64,000 nt of DNA, taken from positions 1 through 64,000 of the forward strand of contig ABHC01000003.1 of assembly GCA_000171835.1 (NCBI GenBank), in the 5' to 3' direction. A model generated the notes under the pieces. The model saw only the letters and a list, made by a program, of their open reading frames with translations. It did no database searches and had not been told where the DNA came from. Below are positions 26,831 to 35,698 of this stretch, piece after piece. The translations under genes and the position numbers were made by a program. Within the stretch, counting starts at the first letter, position 1, and every line of letters starts with the position of its first letter. The DNA is from an alpha proteobacterium BAL199. GTDB lineage: Bacteria; Pseudomonadota; Alphaproteobacteria; Thalassobaculales; Thalassobaculaceae.

Positions 26831-27208
26831 TTAGTAAGCGTAGGCCCAACAAGCAAAAAGTGCTGCGGCAGCAACCCAGGTGGACACCACAAACACCGCC
26901 GCCATTCGGCTCACAGGTCGGTTCATCGACTGTTCTGCAGCGACGCGGCACTCGGCCATGACGTGCGGCGGGATCAGCTTGATAACGATCAGAATGCCAG
27001 CCGGCACGATGATCAGGTCATCGAGATAGCCAAAGACGGGAATGAAGTCGGGAATCAGATCAATTGGCGAGACTGCGTACGCCCCAACACATACAGCAAT
27101 CGCTTTGGCGTACCAGGGCACGCGTGGATCCCTGGCGGCCAGAAATATCGCGTGGGAATCTCGCCGAAGAGCGCCCGCCCAACGCTGCATACGTGCACGC
27201 AAGTTCAT
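26831..27208 (-). CDS. YkvA/DUF1232 membrane protein
   Basis: The 125-aa protein has the DUF1232 core WYAKAIAVCVGAYAVSPIDL followed by IPDFIPVFGYLDDLIIVP and a second C-terminal membrane helix (AAVFVVSTWVAAAALFACWA). Function is unknown; members are small inner-membrane proteins. It stands on the same strand as the SIS-domain gene, 39 nt downstream of it. Confidence 0.9.
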   Translation of the reverse strand: MNLRARMQRWAGALRRDSHAIFLAARDPRVPWYAKAIAVCVGAYAVSPIDLIPDFIPVFGYLDDLIIVPAGILIVIKLIPPHVMAECRVAAEQSMNRPVSRMAAVFVVSTWVAAAALFACWAYAY

Positions 27209-27247
27209 TGTTCACGACCTCGGATCCGAGTCTGACGGATCGCCGTC

Positions 27248-27844
27248 CTAGACGTTATCCAGCCTTGCCTTACGCCCCAGATAGCCGCCGTGGTGGCGAA
27301 CGCCGTACTGGTCGCGGGTGACGCCCTTGCGCTCCATCAAGGTGAGAGTGAGCGCGTCGGCGATCGCGCTCATGGCGGCGATGCTGGCCGACGGCGTCAG
27401 GCCGAGCGGGCACGGCTCCTCGATCACGCCCATGTCGAGCACCACGTCGGCAAGATCGCGCAGGCCCGAGTCGGGGTGCGAGGTGATGCCGATCACCGTG
27501 CCGTGCTGGTTGAGGTGCCGGGACAGCTCGATGCACTCCAGCACCTCCCGGGTCTTGCCGGAGGTCGAGAACGCAATCATGCAGTCGCCGTCCTCGATGT
27601 GGCCGAGGTCGCCGTGCGCCGCCTCGCTGGGGTGGATGTAGAACGCCGGCGTGGCGGTCGAGGCCAGGGTGGCCGCGAACCGCCGGGCGACGAACCCGGC
27701 CTTGCCCATTCCCAGAGTGATGATCTTGCCGGGGCAGTTCGCCATGGCATCGAGCGCTCGCTCGAAGGTGGCATCGACCCTGATCGAACGGATCGCCTCG
27801 GCTTCGGCATCCAGAATGGCCCGGATTCGGGCGGCGGTGTCCAT
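27248..27844 (-). CDS. SIS-domain sugar isomerase (KdsD-like, no CBS domains)
   Basis: The 198-aa protein is a single SIS domain with the KdsD/KpsF signature ITLGMGKAGFVARRFAATLA, the catalytic region HPSEAAHGDLGHI and the closing HHGGYLGRKAR. KdsD converts ribulose-5-phosphate to arabinose-5-phosphate for Kdo synthesis. Full-length KdsD has two further CBS domains that are absent here, so this is a short form of the kind also found outside the Kdo pathway. The stop falls right after the SIS domain, with no sign of frameshift. Confidence 0.85.
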   Translation of the reverse strand: MDTAARIRAILDAEAEAIRSIRVDATFERALDAMANCPGKIITLGMGKAGFVARRFAATLASTATPAFYIHPSEAAHGDLGHIEDGDCMIAFSTSGKTREVLECIELSRHLNQHGTVIGITSHPDSGLRDLADVVLDMGVIEEPCPLGLTPSASIAAMSAIADALTLTLMERKGVTRDQYGVRHHGGYLGRKARLDNV

Positions 27845-27937
27845 GATTCAGGCTCCGGCGGGTTGCCGGTTGGCTTTAGGCGGATCGCACGGGCGAGGCA
27901 AGGGGTGAGGCAACGGCGAATTCCTTCCTCAACGCCG

Positions 27938-28735
27938 TCACACAAAGGTGACCGACGCCTCGCCCAAGCCCGCGAACCGGATGCCGACCTTGGCCGGCGC
28001 TTCGATCCACACGGTCTTGACCACGCTGCCCAGCATCACGAACTCGCCGGCCCGCAGCGGCATGCCGAGCGCCGCCCGGTGATCGGCCAGCCAAGCGAGC
28101 GCTGCCAGCGGATGCCCCAGAATGTCAGCGCCGAAACCCCGGCCGACCTCGGTGCCGTCGACCGTCATCACACCCTCGATCGCCGACAGGTCGAGCGACC
28201 GCCAATCCGGAACCGCCGTCCCGAGCACGACCCCAGCGTTGAAGAAATCGTCGGCGACCAGCACCGGCGGCGGCAAGGCGCTGTAGTCGGCGTACCGGTC
28301 GTCGACCAGTTCGATCCCGGCCATCAGGCTGTCGACCGCCTCGGACACGCTCTCCCGGGAGTGACCACCCGACCGGACCGGCAGGTCCCGGCCAAGCCGG
28401 GCGGCGATCTCGCACTCGACACCGACCCGTTGATACCGCGACAGCGGCAACTCGACCGCCCGATCGAACACCGTGGTCTCGAAAACCTCGCCGGCACAGG
28501 GATGGTCGATGCCGAGATAGGCCTGCATCACCGGCGTGGTGCAGCCGATCTTATGGCCGACCCGAGGACCGAACCCGGCCGATTCCAACACCGCGTGCAG
28601 CGCACTCTGGACCGCATAGCCTTCCGCGATGGTACCCGGCGCCGTCAGGTTGTCCGGCAGGCTTGGCGTCGGTGGTCCGGACAGTCGGGCTTGCGCCAGG
28701 AAGATCGCCGCCTCGCCGATCTGCTGCGGGGTCAC
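27938..28735 (-). CDS. 2-keto-4-pentenoate hydratase-like protein (FAH superfamily)
   Basis: The 265-aa protein has the hydratase core GHKIGCTTPVMQAYLGID, the acidic metal ligands in GVECEIAARLGRDL, and GIELVDDRYADY. It also has the C-terminal GDFV-type segment LRAGEFVMLGSVVKTVW. Such enzymes hydrate 2-oxo-4-enoates in aromatic or amino-acid catabolism. GTG 28735 overlaps the stop of the upstream amidase gene (GTGA), so the two are co-translated and likely act in the same pathway. Confidence 0.88.
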   Translation of the reverse strand: MTPQQIGEAAIFLAQARLSGPPTPSLPDNLTAPGTIAEGYAVQSALHAVLESAGFGPRVGHKIGCTTPVMQAYLGIDHPCAGEVFETTVFDRAVELPLSRYQRVGVECEIAARLGRDLPVRSGGHSRESVSEAVDSLMAGIELVDDRYADYSALPPPVLVADDFFNAGVVLGTAVPDWRSLDLSAIEGVMTVDGTEVGRGFGADILGHPLAALAWLADHRAALGMPLRAGEFVMLGSVVKTVWIEAPAKVGIRFAGLGEASVTFV

Positions 28736-29970
28736 GCGTTCCTCCGCTCCTGCAGGATCGACGCGGCGGCGTCGGCCAGCACCCGGCAGCCGAGCACGAT
28801 GTCCTTCTCGTGACTGTTCTCGGCGAAGTCGTGGCTGATCCCGCCGATCGACGGGATGAACAGCATGGCGCAAGGCAGCTTCTCGCTGATCACCATCGGA
28901 TCGTGACCGGCGGCACTCGGCATGCTTAGCCACTTGCCCGGCACCGTCGCCTCGGCGGCACCGGTGATGTGCTTCTGGAAGCCTTCGTCCATCCACGACG
29001 GCCTGACCGGAGTGCGGGTGCGCTCGACCTCAATCCGGACCTTGCCACCGGCACCGACCTCTTTGGCGATTTTCGAGGCGATCTCCTCGAAGCGGTCGAG
29101 GATGCCCTCATCCAGGTCGCGGAACTGCAGGTCGAGTTCGGCGTAGCCCGGCACGATCGACGGCGCTCCCGGCTGCACCGACACCCGGCCCATGGTCCAT
29201 ACGGTGCGGTCACCCGCGACCTTCGGGAATTCCTGGTTCACCCGGTGCGCCACCTCGAACAGCGCGGTGGCGGCGTCCTTGCGGCGGCGCATGGTGGTGG
29301 TACCGGCGTGGTTCTGCTCACCGTGGAACCGGAATCGCATGGCCCGGATCGCGACAATCCCGGTGACGACGCCGATATGAAGGTCGCCCTCTTCCAGATA
29401 CGCGCCCTGCTCGATGTGCGCTTCCAGGTAACCGAGGTAGCGATCCTTTTCGATGGTGGCGCGCGGCACGTTGGTCAGGCCCGCCTCGGCGATCGCCTCG
29501 GTCAGCGACATCCCGGCCGACCCTTTGCGCGCCGCCTTCTCGACCTCAGGATCAAGGGTGCCGCACCATGACCGGCTGCCGAGGCAGGACATGTAAGTAC
29601 CCTCCTCGTCCTGCCAGGACACCACGTCGACCGCGAGGTTGGCGGTCGACGGGTCCTCGGCCAGCGCGCGCGCGATTTCCAGCCCGTAGATGACACCGAG
29701 CGCACCGTCGAGCCAGCCGCCGCGCGGCTGGGTGTCGGAGTGCGAACCGATCAGCAGGGCCGGGCCGGGCTTGGAGGACCGGCCGAGCACGTTGCCGACC
29801 CCATCGATCGTGGTGGTCAGGCCGGCGTCCTCGAACTTCCGCTTCAGCCAGCGCCGCGCCTCCATGTCCTTCTCGCTGAGTGCGGGACGGACCACGCCGG
29901 TCTCGACCGCGCCGATCGAGCGCAGTTCCTTGAGATCAGCCATCATGCGGTCGGCGTTGATGTTCGGCAT
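28732..29970 (-). CDS. M20-family hydantoinase/carbamoylase amidase
   Basis: This 412-aa Zn hydrolase has the carbamoylase signature GSHSDTQPRGGWLDGALGVI (residues ~75-95), the metal ligands DEEGTYM and HIEQG, and FHGEQNHAGTTTM in the dimer domain. It cleaves N-carbamoyl or ureido bonds, for example N-carbamoyl amino acids or ureidoglycolate-type substrates. It is coupled to the hydratase gene and faces the TRAP binding-protein gene across a 165-nt divergent spacer. Confidence 0.92.
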   Translation of the reverse strand: MPNINADRMMADLKELRSIGAVETGVVRPALSEKDMEARRWLKRKFEDAGLTTTIDGVGNVLGRSSKPGPALLIGSHSDTQPRGGWLDGALGVIYGLEIARALAEDPSTANLAVDVVSWQDEEGTYMSCLGSRSWCGTLDPEVEKAARKGSAGMSLTEAIAEAGLTNVPRATIEKDRYLGYLEAHIEQGAYLEEGDLHIGVVTGIVAIRAMRFRFHGEQNHAGTTTMRRRKDAATALFEVAHRVNQEFPKVAGDRTVWTMGRVSVQPGAPSIVPGYAELDLQFRDLDEGILDRFEEIASKIAKEVGAGGKVRIEVERTRTPVRPSWMDEGFQKHITGAAEATVPGKWLSMPSAAGHDPMVISEKLPCAMLFIPSIGGISHDFAENSHEKDIVLGCRVLADAAASILQERRNA

Positions 29971-30135
29971 GTCGATTCTCCAGTGTCGGATTTCCCGCGA
30001 GCCTAGTGTGCCAAACCGCCGCCGTCACCCTCCCTCCGAACACACTCATCGCGTTTGAAATCTGGTGAAACCGTGGGCATGCTACCGGCCGGCCGGGCCG
30101 ACACGGGCCAATGGCACGCAATAAAGGGGAGCTTC

Positions 30136-31110
30136 ATGAAGCGCATCATCACGACGGCGGCAGCCGGCGTCCTGGCTCTCGGCTGGGCGACCGCGTCGAT
30201 GGCCGAACAATGGGATATGCCACTCGCCTATCCCGCGACCAACTTCCATTCCGAGACCGCAGCGGCGTTCGCCGCGGCCGTCAAGGCCGGCACCAACGGC
30301 AAGCTTGAGATCATCACCCACCCCGGCGGTTCGCTGTTCAAGGGTGGCGAGATCTTCCGTGCCATCCGCACCGGCCAGGCCCCGATCGGCGAGCGGCTGA
30401 TTTCGGCACTCGGCAACGAAGACCCGCTGTTCGAGCTCGACGGCCTGCCGTTCCTGGCAACTTCCTATGCCGAGGCGTTCAAGCTGTACGAAGCCAGCAA
30501 GCCCGAGCTTAGCGCGCTGCTCGAGTCAAAAGGTGTGAAGCTGCTGTATGCCGTGTCCTGGCCGCCGCAGGGACTGTACACCAAGAAGCCGATCAACTCC
30601 GCTGCCGACATGAAGGGCGTGAAGTTCCGCGCCTACAATCAGGCGACGGCACGGCTGGCCGAACTGATGGGCGCCATCCCGACCAAGATCGAAGCGGCCG
30701 AGATCAGTCAGGCGTTCTCGACCGGCGTTGCCGAGTCGATGATCTCGTCCGGCTCCACGGGTTACGACAGCAAGCTCTGGGAGTTCACCAAGTACTGGTA
30801 CGACACCAACGCCTGGCTGCCGAAGAACATGATCATCGTGAACATGGCGGCTTGGGACGGTCTCGACAAGGCGACCCAGGACGTCGTGATGAAGGCCGCT
30901 GCCGACGCCGAGAAGGCCGGCTGGGCGAAGTCCGAGGAACTCGCCAACTGGTACAAGGACCAGCTCAAGGCCAACGGCATGACCGTCGAGCCGCCGAGCG
31001 CGCCGCTGGCCGCCGACTTCAAGCGGATCGGCGAGACCATGACCGAAGAGTGGCTCGGCAAGGCCGGTGACGCCGGCAAGGCCGTGGTGGCCCGCTACAA
31101 GAAGATGTGA
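30136..31110 (+). CDS. TRAP transporter substrate-binding protein DctP-like
   Basis: This is a periplasmic solute receptor of 324 aa with a signal peptide (residues 1-22, ending ATASMA). Family segments include RAIRTGQAPIGERLISALG, VLYAVSWPPQGLYTKKPI-like and GVKFRAYNQATARLAELMGA. The binding residue region KFRAYNQ hints at a carboxylate ligand. An AAGGGGAG site precedes ATG 30136. No permease genes adjoin it; it has its own terminator. The nearest QM permease pair is 8-10 kb away on the other strand. Confidence 0.93.
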   Translation: MKRIITTAAAGVLALGWATASMAEQWDMPLAYPATNFHSETAAAFAAAVKAGTNGKLEIITHPGGSLFKGGEIFRAIRTGQAPIGERLISALGNEDPLFELDGLPFLATSYAEAFKLYEASKPELSALLESKGVKLLYAVSWPPQGLYTKKPINSAADMKGVKFRAYNQATARLAELMGAIPTKIEAAEISQAFSTGVAESMISSGSTGYDSKLWEFTKYWYDTNAWLPKNMIIVNMAAWDGLDKATQDVVMKAAADAEKAGWAKSEELANWYKDQLKANGMTVEPPSAPLAADFKRIGETMTEEWLGKAGDAGKAVVARYKKM

Positions 31111-31137
31111 CGTTTCCGACATCTGGACTACGCTCCG

Positions 31138-31170
31138 ACGGGCCGGCCTTCGGGCCGGCCCGTTGCTTTC
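31138..31170 (+). terminator. Hairpin terminator after dctP-like gene
   Basis: A perfect 11-bp stem ACGGGCCGGCC / GGCCGGCCCGT closes on a UUCG tetraloop and is followed by TGCTTTC. It lies 28 nt after the stop codon. The T tract is short, but the stem is exceptionally stable. Confidence 0.8.
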
Positions 31171-31204
31171 ACCCCGCCCCTGTTTCCACGATCCGGCTCT
31201 CCCC

Positions 31205-32764
31205 ATGCCCGCCCGCCCCGATGTCCTTTTGATCACGCTCGACCAGTTCCGCGGCGACAGCCTGTCGTCCATCGGCCATCCCTGCGTGCGCACGCCGCAT
31301 CTGGACGCGCTGGCCGGCGACGGCGTGCTGTTCCGCAACCACTACGCCACCTGCGCGCCGTGCTCGCCGGCGCGGGCCAGCCTGCTCACCGGGCTGTATC
31401 AGATGAACCACCGGGTGTGCCGCAACGGCACGCCGCTCGACGCCCGTCACGCCACCGTGGCGACGGTCGCCCGCGCCGCTGGATACGATCCACTGCTGTT
31501 CGGCTACACTGACCAGTCGGTTGATCCACGCGGCTTGGCCCCGAACGACCCGCGCCTGCGCACCTACGAAGGAATCGCGCCCGGCTTTGCGGTCCACACC
31601 GACATGGCGGAGCCGAGCCCACTGTGGCGACAGTGGCTGAAGCAGCGCGGCGTCGACCTGGGGACCCAGGAGCGCGACGTGTTCCGGCCGCGTAGCTCTG
31701 GCAAACCGCCCGGCGGTCCGCACCGCGAGCCGCCGGCCTTCGGTGCCGACGATACCGAGACGGCGTTCCTCACCGACCGAATGATCGAGCATCTGTCATC
31801 GCTCGATCCGGCGGCGGAACCCAGCTTCCTGCACGTCAGCCAGCTTCGCCCGCACCCGCCGTTCGTGGTGCCGGAGCCATACAACACGCTGATCGACCCC
31901 AAGGATACCCCGGTCCCGGTACGCGCCGCCGACCGGGCGACCGAAGCGGCACAGCACCCCTATCTGGCATACGAGCTGAACCGCATCCCGCTGGCGAGCT
32001 TCGTCTACGAAGCGCCCGGATTGGCCGTCGACATGACCGACGACGCGATCGCAACCATGCGCGCGACGTACTACGGCATGATCGCCGAGGTCGACGCCCA
32101 AGTCGGGCGGACCATCGCGTTCCTGAAGGAGACCGGCCGCTACGACCGGACGCTGATCATCGTGACCAGCGATCACGGCGAAATGCTCGGCGATCACCGT
32201 TTGCTCGGAAAGCTCGGGTACTTCGACGCCGCCTATCACATCCCGCTGATCATCAAGCCGGCAGGCGGCACGTCGGCGGCGGGCCGCGTGGTTGAAGAGT
32301 TCACCGAGGCGGTGGATGTCTCGCCGACCATTCTGGAGTTGGTCGGCGCCAACGTGCCGCCGACGATGGACGGCCGTTCGCTGTCGCCGTTCATTGAAGG
32401 CCGCACGCCGAAGCAATGGCGTGACGCGGTGCACTGGGAATACGACTTCCGCGAGATCGGCAAGCCCGACGTCCAGGACAAGCTCGGCCTGCCAGTCGAC
32501 ACCGCCCAGTTGGCCGTTCTGCGCGACAAGGCGTTCAAGTACGTGCATTTCACGGGCTTGCCACCGCTGTTGTTCGACCTGATCCGCGATCCCGCGGAAC
32601 TGGAGAATCGCGCCGAGGATCCCGACTACGCCTCGATCCGCGCCGACTATGCTGGACGGATGCTGTCGTGGCGCATGGCGCACGCCGATCGAACCCTGTC
32701 CGGCTGGAACCTGGTGGCCCCCGGTGGCCCCACCCATGTTGCTCCGGACCGTGGGCGGTGGTGA
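31205..32764 (+). CDS. Phosphonate monoester hydrolase / arylsulfatase family enzyme
   Basis: This cytosolic alkaline-phosphatase-superfamily hydrolase has 519 aa. The sulfatase signature CSPARASLLTG has the formylglycine-forming Cys at residue 53. Metal and active-site motifs include TLDQFRGD and TSDHGEMLGDHRLLGKLGY. Overall spacing, the MNHRVCRNGTPLD segment and the C-terminal YVHFTGLPPLLFDLIRDP closely resemble the Rhizobium phosphonate monoester hydrolase, which also cleaves phosphodiesters and sulfates. No signal peptide. Maturation needs a formylglycine-generating enzyme not found in this window. Confidence 0.88.
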   Translation: MPARPDVLLITLDQFRGDSLSSIGHPCVRTPHLDALAGDGVLFRNHYATCAPCSPARASLLTGLYQMNHRVCRNGTPLDARHATVATVARAAGYDPLLFGYTDQSVDPRGLAPNDPRLRTYEGIAPGFAVHTDMAEPSPLWRQWLKQRGVDLGTQERDVFRPRSSGKPPGGPHREPPAFGADDTETAFLTDRMIEHLSSLDPAAEPSFLHVSQLRPHPPFVVPEPYNTLIDPKDTPVPVRAADRATEAAQHPYLAYELNRIPLASFVYEAPGLAVDMTDDAIATMRATYYGMIAEVDAQVGRTIAFLKETGRYDRTLIIVTSDHGEMLGDHRLLGKLGYFDAAYHIPLIIKPAGGTSAAGRVVEEFTEAVDVSPTILELVGANVPPTMDGRSLSPFIEGRTPKQWRDAVHWEYDFREIGKPDVQDKLGLPVDTAQLAVLRDKAFKYVHFTGLPPLLFDLIRDPAELENRAEDPDYASIRADYAGRMLSWRMAHADRTLSGWNLVAPGGPTHVAPDRGRW

Positions 32765-32857
32765 GAGCGACCGCCGGGCCACAGTTGTCGCAGGCACTTA
32801 ACGATTTTTTACGATCGCGTCGTGTATCGTTCGGACGTGCAACAACTGGACTCTCCG

Positions 32858-33274
32858 ATGGCGATCTCACGTGCAGCCTGCATCTCTCCCGCTCCGGGGT
32901 TCCTCATCCGGCATGTCTCGTTCCTGGAGCTTGATCTGCCGTTGAAGAACGCCACACTCGAATGGCTGGAACAGTCTAAGGCCGGGTCGGTGCAGGTGCT
33001 GAGCAACCCAGTGGTTTGCGACTCCAAATCGTTCATCTTCTCCGAGGCGACCGGCGATCTGATCAATGAATCGGCGCTGGTGAGCGCCTTCGGCAATACG
33101 CACCACCATATCGAGATCGCCAAGAAGATTTATGGAACCCTGGGTGAAATCGAGAGCCCTATGGCGTTGAACTTCTCGACAACCGACGAGACCGACGGTG
33201 GCCTGCAGTTCATCGTGCTGCCGGTCGACACCCGCAGCGAACGGCTGCACCTGCTGCGCGTCGCTGGCTGGTGA
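32858..33274 (+). CDS. Hypothetical protein, possible divergent PAS-like
   Basis: This 138-aa protein belongs to no family I recognise. It has a mixed alpha/beta pattern, and a C-terminal strand pair (GLQFIVLPVDTRSERLHLLRV) that parallels the PAS-type protein encoded next to it. The GTG of the downstream gene overlaps its stop (GTGA), so they are translationally coupled. The start is uncertain: ATG 32858 or GTG 32822, neither with a clear ribosome site. Confidence 0.6.
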   Translation: MAISRAACISPAPGFLIRHVSFLELDLPLKNATLEWLEQSKAGSVQVLSNPVVCDSKSFIFSEATGDLINESALVSAFGNTHHHIEIAKKIYGTLGEIESPMALNFSTTDETDGGLQFIVLPVDTRSERLHLLRVAGW

Positions 33275-33819
33275 TTCCGATGTGGGGAATTTCAAAGATC
33301 AGCAGTGTGGATGCCGAAGGGCATGTCCTGGCCAGGTTCGGGTCCGCACAGGATTTCATCGTCGGTGTCGACAATTCCTTCGTTCACCTGTCGCGCGGAC
33401 TGCAACTGACCGCCCGGCGGAAGCCGCCGACGGTCGCGGACGTCGATGCCAACGCGTTGATCAACCTCGGGCTGCTCGGCACCACCCACCTGATTGACTG
33501 CTCATCGGAGGATCCGTCGCAGTACCGCTTTCTGCAGTACGGCAACCGGATCGCCATTCATGACGGCAAGGAGTACTCCGGGCGAACGCTGCGGGACGCC
33601 GAATGGCCGATGATGCGGGTCCTGGCCGAGCGTGACTACGCCTACGCCAAGAAGAATGGCGCAGCCACGCTGTCCCAGGTCGAGGTGCTACGGCACGACC
33701 GTCAGATTGTGTACCGCCGGTTCATCATTCCGCTTGCGGGCAATCGGGGCGAAATCACGCATCTTCTTGTCGCCACCCGCCCGAATCTTCTCAAGATCGT
33801 CCCAAGTTCGTTTGATTAG
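33271..33819 (+). CDS. PAS_5-like sensor domain protein
   Basis: The 182-aa protein has the PAS_5-type core found in alphaproteobacterial stand-alone sensors: LIDCSSEDPSQYRFLQYGN, then YSGRTLRDAEWPMMRVLAERDY and YRRFIIPLAGNRGEITHLLV. The N-terminal 70 residues are unique. No output domain is present. The gene is coupled to the upstream hypothetical gene. Its last 132 nt overlap the 3' end of the convergent gene on the other strand. Alternative start ATG 33280. Confidence 0.65.
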   Translation: MIPMWGISKISSVDAEGHVLARFGSAQDFIVGVDNSFVHLSRGLQLTARRKPPTVADVDANALINLGLLGTTHLIDCSSEDPSQYRFLQYGNRIAIHDGKEYSGRTLRDAEWPMMRVLAERDYAYAKKNGAATLSQVEVLRHDRQIVYRRFIIPLAGNRGEITHLLVATRPNLLKIVPSSFD

Positions 33820-34500
33820 GAAGTCGGCCGGCGTGAAGGTCTGGAACACGCGTTCCTGGCGCCCGGTGGGCCAGAACCAGCCATCCACACACAAGCGAAC
33901 GTCCGGCACCCCGTAATTGGCCGTTGGCACGCCCTTGGCCAGCAGGCGATCGAACACCACCCCGACAATCCCGTCGACGCCCCAGCGATGCGCGGCGACT
34001 GCGTGGTTCAGACGCGGGATCAGCCACGACAGGCCGATGCCGCGATGCGCCGGATCGACCCACAGGCCACCGCAATGGCTGAGAACCCCCGCCGGTCCCG
34101 GTCCACTAAGCATCGTGTCAACCGGCTGAGGGGCTTCCGGCGGAGACCACAATAAGCCGCGCCGGACATAGTCGTGATAGTCGTCGGTTTCGATGTAACG
34201 TCCGGCCATGACCGCGGCGGTCCGCCCGCTGCGTCCAACAATATGCAGCCAGTATGCGTCGGGCGGTTCGCCGCTTTTGTCCGGATCGAAAGTCGGGTTG
34301 ATCCCATCCGTCCCGGACGCCTGCTCCATGACAGAGCGCCAAGATCTGAGATCACCTTCAATCCGCAGATCGAACCCGTCACGGTCGAGCAGTTCCGAGA
34401 CCGAGGCGATGTACGCGCGCAGGATCCCTTGCACTAGTCTTCCATAGTCCGGGAGGTTGTTGCCGAGACCGGAAGGTTGAAGCTGAGTGAGATTTGCCAT
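33688..34500 (-). CDS. GNAT-like hypothetical protein
   Basis: The 270-aa protein contains a region resembling the acetyl-CoA motif of GNAT enzymes (GGLWVDPAHRGIGLSWLIPR, residues ~145-165). It is otherwise unrecognised. The sequence around it (DAYWLHIVGRSGRTAAVMAG) fits the beta-strand pair of a GNAT fold. A GAGG site lies 9 nt before the ATG. The C-terminal 44 codons overlap the PAS-type gene on the opposite strand. Confidence 0.6.
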   Translation of the reverse strand: MANLTQLQPSGLGNNLPDYGRLVQGILRAYIASVSELLDRDGFDLRIEGDLRSWRSVMEQASGTDGINPTFDPDKSGEPPDAYWLHIVGRSGRTAAVMAGRYIETDDYHDYVRRGLLWSPPEAPQPVDTMLSGPGPAGVLSHCGGLWVDPAHRGIGLSWLIPRLNHAVAAHRWGVDGIVGVVFDRLLAKGVPTANYGVPDVRLCVDGWFWPTGRQERVFQTFTPADFLIKRTWDDLEKIRAGGDKKMRDFAPIARKRNDEPAVHNLTVVP

Positions 34501-34505
34501 TGCTT

Positions 34506-34548
34506 GAGCCTCTGCAGGTGGAGAGGCTCGGAATCATAGCGATATGAT
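34506..34548. repeat. Two inverted repeats upstream of the GNAT-like gene
   Basis: GAGCCTC (34506-34512) and GAGGCTC (34523-34529) form a 7-bp hairpin just before the start codon of the minus-strand gene, sequestering its GAGG ribosome site in one arm. A second palindrome, ATCATA-gcga-TATGAT (34533-34548), lies next to it and could be an operator. Regulation is inferred only. Confidence 0.5.
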
Positions 34549-34724
34549 CAGTGAGTCACCCGTCATACGCGCATGTCGTTGAATTTCCCGGAAGGTCTTC
34601 ACCGGCAGCCGTGCCGAGCGCGAACGAAAGCGCTGCGCCTTCCGGTTCGGTACAGGGCTTGTGGAATGACCGCGAAACGACCGACCATGCCCGTCGCGGC
34701 GCACCGATGTCCGAAGGATCCCCG

Positions 34725-35696
34725 ATGACTACCGACAATGAGACCTGGGTCGACCCCGACATGCAGTTGGCCTTCGCGCGCATGACCGAGATCGCGCGGG
34801 AGCACGACCTGCCCGCTGACCGGTCGCAACTGACACCGGAACAGGCCCGCCGCCGCATGGAGATCGATCGTGCCTGGTGGAACCAGGAGCGTCCGGAACT
34901 GGCCCGGATCTCGGACATCACCGTCCCGGGCTCAACCCAGCCGATCCCGGTGAGGTTACTGTACCCATCGACCGACACGCCGCTGCCGGTGATCGTCTAC
35001 CTGCACGGCGGCGGATGGGTGGTCGGGTCTTTGGAAACCCATGCCCGCGGCATGCACGCCCTGGCGATCGCCGCGAATTGCGTTGTGGCAGCGGTCGACT
35101 ATTCGCTGGCGCCCGAACGCAAGTTCCCCAGCGCCATTACGGAGGTCGTCGAGGTCGTCGACCACATCACAGCAAATCCGGACGACCTAGGGATCGATGC
35201 GCGCCGCATTGCACTTGCGGGAGACAGCGCGGGAGCGAACATTGCCCTGGGCACCGAGTTGCATCTGCAGGACCGCGGCGCCTCGCCCGTCGGTGCGCTC
35301 GGCCTGATCTATCCCGTCACCGGCTGCGACTTCGAGACCGAGTCCTACAGGCGCTTCGGCAGCGGTAAGTGGGGACTGTCGAAAGCCGAGATGCAGGCGT
35401 TCTTCGAGCATTACCTCCGCGGCCCTGAGGACTATGACGATCCACGCGCGGTGCCGATCAAGGGCGACCTGTCACGCCTCCCGCCGACCTTCGTGGCGGC
35501 CGCCGGTCTCGACGTGTTGCGCGACGACTCGATCCAACTCGATGCCAAGCTCCGAGCCGCCGGCGTGCCCTCCACGCTCACCGTCTACGAGGGCGTTACG
35601 CACGGCTTCATGACCCTGACCCGAATGGTTCCAAAGGCCCAGACCATGATCGATGATCTTGCCGGTAAACTGTCAACCACGCTGCGGGGGCTTTGA
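34725..35696 (+). CDS. Alpha/beta hydrolase (HSL/acetyl-esterase family)
   Basis: This is a 323-aa esterase-type enzyme with the HSL oxyanion motif HGGGWVVGS (near residue 90), nucleophile elbow GDSAG (near residue 168) and C-terminal catalytic His in EGVTHGF. ATG 34725 is supported by GAAGGA 7 nt upstream; the open frame extends further without homology. An enoyl-CoA hydratase gene follows 2 nt after its stop, so the two form an operon. Confidence 0.9.
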   Translation: MTTDNETWVDPDMQLAFARMTEIAREHDLPADRSQLTPEQARRRMEIDRAWWNQERPELARISDITVPGSTQPIPVRLLYPSTDTPLPVIVYLHGGGWVVGSLETHARGMHALAIAANCVVAAVDYSLAPERKFPSAITEVVEVVDHITANPDDLGIDARRIALAGDSAGANIALGTELHLQDRGASPVGALGLIYPVTGCDFETESYRRFGSGKWGLSKAEMQAFFEHYLRGPEDYDDPRAVPIKGDLSRLPPTFVAAAGLDVLRDDSIQLDAKLRAAGVPSTLTVYEGVTHGFMTLTRMVPKAQTMIDDLAGKLSTTLRGL

Positions 35697-35698
35697 GG

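Noticed and set aside
27290-28813. Open frame of 507 codons on the plus strand
   Set aside because: It covers the SIS and hydratase genes in antisense, is Arg/Gly/Gln-rich and matches no family.
30100-30125. Sigma-54 promoter before the dctP-like gene (TGGCACGCAAT)
   Set aside because: The TGGCAC half is present, but no TTGC occurs at the required spacing.
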